DNA from: Omnitrophica WOR_2 bacterium GWA2_47_8
GTDB taxonomy: Bacteria > Omnitrophota > Gorgyraeia > Zapsychrales > GWA2-47-8
Assembly: GCA_001805375.1 (NCBI GenBank)
Contig: MHFY01000019.1
Coordinates: 1 to 7,941 of the forward strand
Length of the DNA: 7,941 nucleotides
Reading direction: 5' to 3'
The first letter of the stretch is position 1. Each line of letters opens with the position of its first letter. A program made the position numbers and the translations under genes. A model generated the notes under the pieces. The model saw nothing but the letters and a program-made list of their open reading frames with translations. It did no database searches and was not told the origin of the DNA. This document shows, piece after piece, positions 1-6,204 of the stretch.

Positions 1-1035
1 GGTCAATGCCTCTGGATCCGCCGGTTCGATCAAAAGCCCCTGATCGGCGGAAACAAGATCCGGTATCCCTCCCACCCGTGAGGCGACGATCGGCGCCCCG
101 CAGGCCATGGCCTCTAAGATCACATTCGGGCAGCCTTCGTTTAAACTGGGGAGGCAAAACACATCCGCGGCATTAAACCATAACGGCATTTCCTGATGAG
201 GCCGTTTGCCTAAGAAATTTATCCGGTTGGTCAAATTTAAAGTTCTGCTCTCTTTTTCCAATTCCATTTTTAATTCGCCGTCACCGATAATGTTCAAAGA
301 AATATTCTCCGGCATATCCCGGAAGGCTTCGACCAGATACTTCACCCCTTTGATCGGGACTAAATTCCCGATGTACACCACATGCTTTTTGTTTGAGTCC
401 AGTGAAAGATTCCTTTGGCATTCTTTCTTATCCATCTTTCTAAAGATCTCCTTATTCAGGCCATTGGACACCAGGACGACCTTCTGAGGGGAGATGCCCA
501 TGGCAATGATCTTTTCGCGCAGCGGGATACTGACCGCGATAACTTTTTGCGCTGTGTCAAACGCATACGCCATCATCTTTCGCCTCAAGAAATATTGCCC
601 TGCCACATTGATGTCAGTTCCGTGGACCTTAATGATCAAAGGTTTCTTAAAAATTCTAGAAACCAAGGCCGCGGCAAACGCGTCCGGGTAAGCCCAGGTA
701 GCAAAGATCGCATCAAAAGAAAAAGTTTGGTAAATTTTCTTAACCGTATTCTTGATCCCTAGAAAATAAAAGAATCCATACAAATTCCGTCCGACCTTAG
801 GTGTGACCAAATATCTTGGATGATAAACTTTGATCCCCTCAATGATCTCTTCCGCCGGAACCTCATTTAAAAAAGCCTTATCCCCTTTAGCCAAGCTTTT
901 CGGCATCCAGGGCAGCGGGGCAACGACCCGGAATTCACAAAAATTCTTTAATTCCAGGAACTGCTGTTTATTAAAAACGCCCCGGTCAGGCTGGCTTTTA
1001 TTCGGAAATAAATTGGTGATGATCAAAACTCTCAT
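1..1035 (-). CDS. Glycosyltransferase family 4, TuaC-like (3' end beyond window)
   Basis: Probable GT4 retaining glycosyltransferase that transfers a sugar from a nucleotide-sugar donor to a growing glycan at the cytoplasmic face of the membrane. The 345 visible residues open with the GT-B N-terminal signature of the TuaC group (VLIITNLFPN at 3-12, then PDRG at 16-19), followed by HGTD at 138-141 and an SNG turn at 190-192. The C-terminal nucleotide-sugar domain has YIGNLVPIKG at 221-230, GDGEL at 251-255 and the E-x7-E motif E300/E308, followed by EAMACGAPIVAS. The frame stays open to base 1; GT4 enzymes usually run 370-400 residues, so about 30-50 C-terminal residues are missing. The ATG start shares an ATGA overlap with the stop of the upstream gene and has a GGAGAGG ribosome site, which makes the start secure. 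The similarity to teichuronic-acid TuaC is a family resemblance only; substrate unknown. Confidence 0.93.
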   Translation of the reverse strand, partial: MRVLIITNLFPNKSQPDRGVFNKQQFLELKNFCEFRVVAPLPWMPKSLAKGDKAFLNEVPAEEIIEGIKVYHPRYLVTPKVGRNLYGFFYFLGIKNTVKKIYQTFSFDAIFATWAYPDAFAAALVSRIFKKPLIIKVHGTDINVAGQYFLRRKMMAYAFDTAQKVIAVSIPLREKIIAMGISPQKVVLVSNGLNKEIFRKMDKKECQRNLSLDSNKKHVVYIGNLVPIKGVKYLVEAFRDMPENISLNIIGDGELKMELEKESRTLNLTNRINFLGKRPHQEMPLWFNAADVFCLPSLNEGCPNVILEAMACGAPIVASRVGGIPDLVSADQGLLIEPADPEALT

Positions 1036-2144
1036 GATGCCTCTCCAGCTCCCCGTTTCTTTCGGATCTGTTCATACAATTTCGCGTATTCCTGGGCCAT
1101 CGCGTCCAAACTAAACCTTTCCTCGACCGATCGGCGGGCGGCTTTTCCTACCTGCGATAAAAGATTACGGTCCGCGTACAGCATTGAAATCCCTTTGGCG
1201 ATGGCTTGAGGATTTTTAGCCGATACGAGATAGCCGTTCTTACCATCCACGATAGCTTCCGGGCTTCCTCCGATCTTGGTGGCGATAACCGGTTTACCGA
1301 CCGCCATCGCTTCCAGGATAGAAAGCGACAGCCCCTCCCTCACCGAAGAAAGGACATAGACGTCAATGATATTCAATATCTCGGATATATCATTTCTAAA
1401 TCCTAAAAACTTAACCGCATTTGTTAGCCCTAAGTCCTGGGACTTCTTTTCCAAGTCTTTTCTTAAAACACCATCTCCGACGATCACCAATTGAACATCC
1501 TTTTTCTGATCCAACAAAATTTTTACCGCATCCAGAAGCGTGGCCTGGTCCTTTTCTTCCGACAAACGGCCAACGTGGCCGACGGTGAACTTCTGGGGGT
1601 TTAGACCCAGCTTTTGCTTAAAAGCCGCCTTTTTTTGCTGATCAAGCAGGTTATCAAACTTTTTTAGGTCAATGCCGTTATAAATGACCTTTAATTTATC
1701 TTTTTTAATTTTATTTAACTCCAATAAATGTTCCGCCGTATCATTGGAAACCGGGACCACAAAAGAATTCAGGTCCCAGATCCAGCTAGCGATCTTCTTA
1801 TCGGTGCGTCCGTGGCGGGTGTTTATACTGTTAACACCGGCCAAACGGGCCGCGATGCTTCCATAGATCAATGGGCCGAAATTATGCGTATGCACCAGGT
1901 CGACTTTTTGTTCCCGCATCAGGCGTGCCAGGCCCCAGAATAATCCAAGATCCACACCCGGCTTCTTGCCGAACTCAATGATCTCGATGCCTTGGTTCCT
2001 TAATTTTTCAGCGAGTTGCCCCTTTTTTTCCAGGCAGATAATGACGGAATCGATCTGTTGACTCTTTAATTTTTGGGTCAATTCGACCACCAATTGCTCT
2101 AATCCGCCGCAATCCAAACTTAAGACGACCTGCATGATCTTCAT
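1032..2144 (-). CDS. Glycosyltransferase family 4
   Basis: Complete 370-residue GT4 retaining glycosyltransferase. The N-terminal GT-B domain has the glycine-rich LSLDCGGLEQ loop at 8-17, a pattern shared with GT4 enzymes of the Stp2 / PEP-CTERM-associated type, then HTHNFGP at 85-91, RHGR at 110-113 and the YNGID linker at 155-159. The donor-binding domain has VGRLSEEKD at 191-199 (R and K that usually contact the nucleotide diphosphate), IVGDG at 221-225, FLGFR at 246-250 and the E-x7-E motif E270/E278 in REGLSLSILEAMAVGKPV. Length is normal and there is no membrane segment; the basic C-terminus (RKKRG at 361-365) may help membrane contact. Both ends are 4-bp ATGA overlaps with neighbours, so it should be translated together with them. 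GGAAGG lies 9 bases before the ATG. Donor and acceptor sugars cannot be inferred. Confidence 0.95.
   Translation of the reverse strand: MKIMQVVLSLDCGGLEQLVVELTQKLKSQQIDSVIICLEKKGQLAEKLRNQGIEIIEFGKKPGVDLGLFWGLARLMREQKVDLVHTHNFGPLIYGSIAARLAGVNSINTRHGRTDKKIASWIWDLNSFVVPVSNDTAEHLLELNKIKKDKLKVIYNGIDLKKFDNLLDQQKKAAFKQKLGLNPQKFTVGHVGRLSEEKDQATLLDAVKILLDQKKDVQLVIVGDGVLRKDLEKKSQDLGLTNAVKFLGFRNDISEILNIIDVYVLSSVREGLSLSILEAMAVGKPVIATKIGGSPEAIVDGKNGYLVSAKNPQAIAKGISMLYADRNLLSQVGKAARRSVEERFSLDAMAQEYAKLYEQIRKKRGAGEAS
1040..1046 (-). promoter_or_regulatory. Ribosome binding site GGAGAGG for the gene starting at 1035
   Basis: On the minus strand GGAGAGG lies 4 bases before the ATG at 1035 (7 bases from its GGAG part). 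It sits inside the last codons of the upstream gene, so translation of the upstream gene runs through it up to the shared ATGA. This fits coupled translation. Confidence 0.6.
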
Positions 2145-3103
2145 TTGTTCTTGCCTTCCACGCCGTAGGATTGCCGCTGACCCATAAAACCCAATACACT
2201 CTTAAGAAAGATCCTGGCCATTAAGCCTGCTTGCCGTTTAGTGAAAATGCTTAACGGGCTATAAAAGAATGACATCAATATATGTTTCAATGCCATTGTG
2301 TTATTACGACTGACCATATACGCCCAAGCCGCGCAGGAATAACGATAACTCAAGGCCTTCCTCTTCATCGATTTGCTGCGGCTCAATAAATTCCCGTTTC
2401 CGGAGAAATACTTATTAATGACCTTGATCTCATTGGCCAGCATCTTACCCGCGTTGCCGGCTGAACTCATGCTATTCTGACTCACGCGCATCTTAACCAG
2501 CGGATGATCGATGACCTTGACATCATAGTGATTGGCGATCCTTAACCACATATCCCAATCTTCCGCGGAATTCAGGTCTTCATCAAAGAGCCCTACCTTG
2601 GAAATACATTCTTTCTTGAAGATCGCATTGGAGCCGCCGCTGATGACATTTCTTGAAATAAGGTTCTCCATGAGTTCCTTCTTGCTTGAAAATCCCTTCC
2701 GTGGGACTTTATCCAGGACTTTTCCATTTTCGTCGACTTCTATTCCGCTACAGCTGATAAGCCCCACCTCAGGATACTGAGCAAAGACCTTCATCTGTTC
2801 TTCGATCTTTGTCGGAAGCCAGATATCATCCGAATCTAAAATAGCGATGTAGTCTCCCTTCGCTTCCTTAATACCGGTATTCCGCGCCGCCGAAAGCCCT
2901 TTATTGGGCTGATAAACATAACGGATCCTATCCCGATATTTCTCCACCCTCTGACGGGTATCATCCTGGGAACCGTCATCCACCACGATCACTTCCAAGT
3001 TGGTATAGGTCTGGTGCAAAACACTTTCCACCGCTTCACAGACAACATGCCCGTAATTATAAGTCGGGATGATCACACTGACTAAAGGATGACTAGCGGC
3101 CAT
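2141..3103 (-). CDS. Glycosyltransferase family 2 with TPR-like C-terminal hairpin
   Basis: GT2 inverting glycosyltransferase of GT-A fold, 320 residues, expected to add one sugar to a lipid-linked glycan in the cytoplasm. Seen in order: VSVIIPTYN at 8-16, VVDDGS at 40-45 (nucleotide-binding aspartate), KGLSAARNTG at 68-77, the metal-binding DSDD at 90-93 in LDSDDIWLP, GGSNAIF at 156-162, and EDWDMWLR at 181-188 carrying the likely catalytic base. Residues about 252-285 form a degenerate TPR-like hairpin (Y255, Y262, A271, S278, P283), followed by a basic, hydrophobic tail. I chose ATG 3103 because AAGGTGA lies 6 bases upstream; an in-frame GTG at 3109 would add two residues but abuts that site with no spacer. 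The gene overlaps its upstream GT4 neighbour by 11 bp and its downstream neighbour by ATGA. It is a close paralogue of the GT2 at 5239-6204. Confidence 0.94.
   Translation of the reverse strand: MAASHPLVSVIIPTYNYGHVVCEAVESVLHQTYTNLEVIVVDDGSQDDTRQRVEKYRDRIRYVYQPNKGLSAARNTGIKEAKGDYIAILDSDDIWLPTKIEEQMKVFAQYPEVGLISCSGIEVDENGKVLDKVPRKGFSSKKELMENLISRNVISGGSNAIFKKECISKVGLFDEDLNSAEDWDMWLRIANHYDVKVIDHPLVKMRVSQNSMSSAGNAGKMLANEIKVINKYFSGNGNLLSRSKSMKRKALSYRYSCAAWAYMVSRNNTMALKHILMSFFYSPLSIFTKRQAGLMARIFLKSVLGFMGQRQSYGVEGKNK
2154..2159 (-). promoter_or_regulatory. Ribosome binding site GGAAGG for the gene starting at 2144
   Basis: GGAAGG on the minus strand, 9 bases before the ATG at 2144 and within the last codons of the upstream GT2 gene. 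It is an imperfect but well-placed Shine-Dalgarno match at an ATGA overlap. Confidence 0.45.
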
Positions 3104-4295
3104 TACCACTCACCTTCATTTTCTGATAGAGATGCTCTGTATTTGAGGCCATGCGGTCAAAACTGAATTTCTCTTCACACAATCTCCTGGCGTTTTGCCC
3201 CATATCCTGGCGCATCTGGGGATCATTCAATAACCGTAAAAGGCCATCGACCAATTGGTTCACATTATAAGGCTCGATCAAGATCCCTGTCTTTCCGTTA
3301 TTTACGACTTCCGGGATCCCGCCGGCCTTGCAGCCGATGACCGGTTTACCGTGCATCATCGCCTCCACATAGATCAATCCAAAGGATTCATAAACCGAAG
3401 GCACCACAAAAATATCGCAGGCACGGTAATAATTGCTGAGCTCTTCATTGGAAACAAACCCCAAGAACTTCACCTTATCCTTAAACTGGTTGTGCGCCGT
3501 AGAAAAATAATTTTCAAACGTTAATCCGCCCGGGGCATGCGGCCTGTCTTTTCCGATAAAGGTGAATTCCACATTTTGGAATTTCTGAAGCACGTGGGGA
3601 ATGGCCCCCACCAGGGTGATGGCCCCTTTTCTTTTTTCCAGGCGGCTCACGTATAGGACCTTGATCTTGCCGTTTCCCTTGGACTTTGATCGGTCATCCG
3701 GCCGGGGCACCAATTGGATGCCTAACGGGATAATATTGACCTCTTTGTTGCCTAAAAAATAACTGGTGATCATCATGTCCCGGTGCGATAACGTGGAAGA
3801 TACCAATTGATCGCTCATATGACAGGCCTTTTTTTCAAGCCAGCAGATAAATCGATCGCCTAAATTGATCCGGCCGTTGTTCGTGTCGATATTCAGCGTC
3901 TCAAAATACGGCGTATGCATGCGCGTCACGACCGGCCTTCGTTTTTTCTTTAATAAATAAGCAAACCCTACGCCTTCCCAATTCGGGAACTCGATCACGT
4001 CAAAATGGACCTTTTTGTCCAGTTCTTCAATTTGATTGGCGATAAAAAAACTCCAGCGCAAGCCCGGGAACAATTTCTCCAGCTTAGGCACATGGCGGTA
4101 TTTAAAACGACGGACCTCAACACCGTTAAGATTTTCGGCCGCGTCTTCCTTATCGGATTGCGAAACCACATAAACACGGTGCCCTAACTTGGTCAGCCCC
4201 AAAGCCAAATTATAGCTATACGTCCCGATCCCGCCCCCGTCCTGCGGAGGATAACCCGGAGCGACCAAACAAATTTTTAATTTCGCTTTATTCAT
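3093..4295 (-). CDS. Glycosyltransferase family 4
   Basis: Complete 400-residue GT4 retaining glycosyltransferase. The N-terminal domain starts with KICLVAPGYPP (7-17) and the glycine loop GGGIGTYSYNLA (20-31), which in this fold sits beside the donor phosphate; MHTPY is at 126-130 and the PLGI linker at 190-193. The donor domain has YVSRLEKRKG at 215-224 (R218 and K223 positions typical for diphosphate contact), FIGKD at 246-250, FLGF at 277-280 and E-x7-E at E303/E311 in YESFGLIYVEAM, then GKPVIG and GGIPEVV. The gene lies 2 bp after the upstream GT2 gene and overlaps the next GT2 by 11 bp. Unlike most junctions here, no strong Shine-Dalgarno precedes the ATG, only an AAAAGAA tract about 6 bases away in AT-rich sequence. 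A short insertion-like stretch at 250-273, between the FIGKD and FLGF strands, lengthens it slightly. Substrate unknown. Confidence 0.95.
   Translation of the reverse strand: MNKAKLKICLVAPGYPPQDGGGIGTYSYNLALGLTKLGHRVYVVSQSDKEDAAENLNGVEVRRFKYRHVPKLEKLFPGLRWSFFIANQIEELDKKVHFDVIEFPNWEGVGFAYLLKKKRRPVVTRMHTPYFETLNIDTNNGRINLGDRFICWLEKKACHMSDQLVSSTLSHRDMMITSYFLGNKEVNIIPLGIQLVPRPDDRSKSKGNGKIKVLYVSRLEKRKGAITLVGAIPHVLQKFQNVEFTFIGKDRPHAPGGLTFENYFSTAHNQFKDKVKFLGFVSNEELSNYYRACDIFVVPSVYESFGLIYVEAMMHGKPVIGCKAGGIPEVVNNGKTGILIEPYNVNQLVDGLLRLLNDPQMRQDMGQNARRLCEEKFSFDRMASNTEHLYQKMKVSGNGR
3110..3116 (-). promoter_or_regulatory. Ribosome binding site AAGGTGA that decides the start at 3103
   Basis: AAGGTGA on the minus strand matches the part of the Shine-Dalgarno consensus complementary to the 16S rRNA tail and lies 6 bases before the ATG at 3103. 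The alternative GTG at 3107-3109 touches the motif directly, leaving no spacer, so ATG is preferred. The motif is inside the coding end of the upstream GT4 gene. Confidence 0.6.
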
Positions 4296-4297
4296 AT

Positions 4298-5227
4298 TTA
4301 ATTCTTTTGAAAAATATTAGTGACCAAATGTAAAAGCCGTCCCCAATAACTATAGATCTTGCATTTGGTAAAAAAAATGTTATCCCTGTCTCTTTTTATA
4401 TAAAAAGGGATGATGGAGAACCCTCTTTTGAACAACTGGAGGATACAATAATAAAAACTGCGCACATCCGCCACATCCTCATGTTCAACGAAGGCAGCGG
4501 CTTTTCCCCAGCTCACAGATTGCTCCAGGAGCTTTCTCTCATTCAATCGACTGATCGAATAATGATGAAAGATCTCGGCCTTGGGGCAGTAATATTTGAC
4601 AGCGCCCAACTTGGTTATCCTCCTTGAAAATTCCGTGTCCTGGTTAAGCCTAAGGTCCTCAGCAGAATCAAAGCCTCCCCACTTCTTAAAAATATCTTTC
4701 TTAAAACTCATATTGGCCCCGACAAGGTCCTCCTCTTTGATCTGTTTGACCTCTTCGCCATGATCAACATGGGCCATCCGCTGTTTTATAAACCAATCCG
4801 GAAGCCAGACATCTTGAGGGATTTTTGTCGCTAACGTGACCTTTCCTAAGACAGCATCCGTGTTATATTGCGTAAAAACCTTGACCAATTCCTGCAACCA
4901 TTCCGTTACCGCCACACAATCATCATCGGTGAAGCAAATGATGTCCCCTTTCGCTTCGGAGATCCCTTTATTACGCGCCTGCGAAAGCCCCATTTTCCCT
5001 TCATAAAGGTACCGCACCCGTCCGCCGGATTTTGAAGACCATGCCATGATGATATCCTTCGTCGCATCCACGGAAGCATTATCCACGATCAATATCTCAT
5101 AATCCTGTTTAGGGAACGTTTGATCGACCAGGGATTCTATGGTCCGGTCCAACGTTTTCGCCCCATTATGAACAGAAACCACAGCGCTCACCATGGGTTT
5201 CTTCTTATTGTTCATTTCATTTTGCAT
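4298..5227 (-). CDS. Glycosyltransferase family 2, divergent type
   Basis: GT2 family GT-A fold enzyme of 309 residues. Visible motifs: VSAVVSVHN at 13-21, IVDNAS at 47-52 (asparagine where the sister enzymes have DG), GLSQARNKG at 80-88, FTDDDC at 99-104 (DxD metal site), GANMSFKKD at 170-178, GGFD at 184-187, and NQDTEFSRR at 195-203, which stands where many relatives have GED-type catalytic-base residues. These features place it with WcaA/ExoU-like transferases, on a different branch from the two other GT2 genes in the window. The last about 55 residues (255-309) are rich in aromatic and basic residues, which suggests peripheral membrane binding; no clear transmembrane helix. The ATG at 5227 has GGAA 6 bases upstream; an in-frame ATG at 5215 is possible but has no better ribosome site. 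It follows the upstream gene by 11 bp and precedes the next by 2 bp. Confidence 0.93.
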   Translation of the reverse strand: MQNEMNNKKKPMVSAVVSVHNGAKTLDRTIESLVDQTFPKQDYEILIVDNASVDATKDIIMAWSSKSGGRVRYLYEGKMGLSQARNKGISEAKGDIICFTDDDCVAVTEWLQELVKVFTQYNTDAVLGKVTLATKIPQDVWLPDWFIKQRMAHVDHGEEVKQIKEEDLVGANMSFKKDIFKKWGGFDSAEDLRLNQDTEFSRRITKLGAVKYYCPKAEIFHHYSISRLNERKLLEQSVSWGKAAAFVEHEDVADVRSFYYCILQLFKRGFSIIPFYIKRDRDNIFFTKCKIYSYWGRLLHLVTNIFQKN

Positions 5228-5238
5228 ATATTATTCCA

Positions 5239-6204
5239 TTACTGGATCAGGATACGCCGGATCACGAACACAACCTGCTTGAAAAACGACTTAACGATAA
5301 GATAATAAACTTTTAAGATCCGGTATATTAATGAAAAACGGAAACATCTTATTTCTTTCGGCCAATAATAAAACCCCACAAACGGGTATATTAAAACCGC
5401 CCCCAGGAAACACCTGGCCGCCTTCAGATAATAACCAGCCTCATAAAACTGCCGGCCGATATCGTAATATTCCTGCGCGATACGGATACGCTTCTCAAGC
5501 CATGTCTTATCCCCGCTTATCTCCGGCTTATTAAAGATCTTTACGTGCAGCTTCAACCGGCGGTCCAAATTCCGGCCTAAGGACTTTTCATGCACACGGT
5601 ACTTGGCCAGAATTTTATCCAAATAAACGAACTTATATTTTCTGGCTAGCCTGATCCACATATCGTAATCCGAGGATTGATACAGGCCCTCATCGTAATA
5701 CCCTACATCCTTGAGACAGTCACGGCGTATCAATGAGATCGAAGGTGAAATAATGATATTCCCCCGGTACAAGCGGGCAAACGTGGCGTCTTCTTCTTCC
5801 CAAATGGTACGCTGACCGGTTATTTTTCCTTCCAGGTCGATCAAATATGTTCCGCAATAGACAAAGCCGAGATCCGAATGATCTTGCAGGAATTTAACCT
5901 CTTCTTCGATCTTGCTGGGAAGCCACAGATCATCGTCATCCAAAAATCCGATGTACTCTCCGCGGGAGACCTTAAACCCATAATTGCGCGCCGCAGAATT
6001 GCCTTTGTTGTCCTGTTTAAGATAGCGGACCTTGTTTCCGTATTTCTTTAAGACCTCTTCCGTGTTATCACTTGAACCGTCATCCACCACGATGATCTCG
6101 ATATTGGGATAGGTTTGCGCTAAAACACTATCAATGGTCTCACAGACCAACTTGGCACGGTTAAATGTGGGGATAATGGCTGAGACTAACGGCTGTTCTT
6201 TCAT
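5239..6204 (-). CDS. Glycosyltransferase family 2 with C-terminal TPR motif
   Basis: GT2 inverting glycosyltransferase, 321 residues. The GT-A domain shows VSAIIPTFNRA at 7-17, VVDDGS at 39-44, KGNSAARNYG at 67-76, FLDDDDLWLP at 87-96 (metal-binding aspartates) and SSDYDMWIRLA at 177-187 with the likely catalytic aspartate. Residues about 243-276 fit the TPR consensus well: G250, F253, G257, Y259, A262, F266, A269 and P274 occupy positions 8, 11, 15, 17, 20, 24, 27 and 32. The tail after it (280-321) is strongly basic and hydrophobic and could anchor the enzyme to the inner membrane. The start is secure: AAGGTG lies 5 bases upstream and the ATG forms an ATGA overlap with the stop of the preceding GT4. 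It closely resembles the GT2 at 2141-3103 over the catalytic half. Acceptor and donor unknown. Confidence 0.94.
   Translation of the reverse strand: MKEQPLVSAIIPTFNRAKLVCETIDSVLAQTYPNIEIIVVDDGSSDNTEEVLKKYGNKVRYLKQDNKGNSAARNYGFKVSRGEYIGFLDDDDLWLPSKIEEEVKFLQDHSDLGFVYCGTYLIDLEGKITGQRTIWEEEDATFARLYRGNIIISPSISLIRRDCLKDVGYYDEGLYQSSDYDMWIRLARKYKFVYLDKILAKYRVHEKSLGRNLDRRLKLHVKIFNKPEISGDKTWLEKRIRIAQEYYDIGRQFYEAGYYLKAARCFLGAVLIYPFVGFYYWPKEIRCFRFSLIYRILKVYYLIVKSFFKQVVFVIRRILIQ

Noticed and set aside
206..1114. Several open frames of 60-115 codons on the plus strand (for example 206-487, 415-762, 830-1114)
   Set aside because: They lie opposite the TuaC-like GT4 gene, show no family motifs, and have low-complexity translations typical of antisense shadows. 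The same holds for plus-strand frames opposite the other genes.
2008..2199. 63-codon minus-strand frame spanning a gene junction
   Set aside because: It runs out of frame across the end of one recognised GT gene and the start of another, with no recognisable domain.
4323..4369. Inverted repeat ACCAAATG / CATTTGGT with a 31-base loop
   Set aside because: Eight-base arms with a long loop are expected several times by chance in 8 kb, and there is no T-run to make a terminator; it lies within coding sequence.
4370..4377. Run of eight A bases (and 7-base T runs elsewhere, for example 1631-1637) as possible phase-variation tracts
   Set aside because: The runs are short, near gene ends or in lysine/phenylalanine codons, and all frames are intact. 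No other sign of switching.
5640..5676. Catalytic-base motif SSDYDMW in the GT2 at 5239-6204 instead of EDWDMW
   Set aside because: The aspartate is retained and the SDYDxW form is common in this GT2 branch, so it is not a sign of inactivation.
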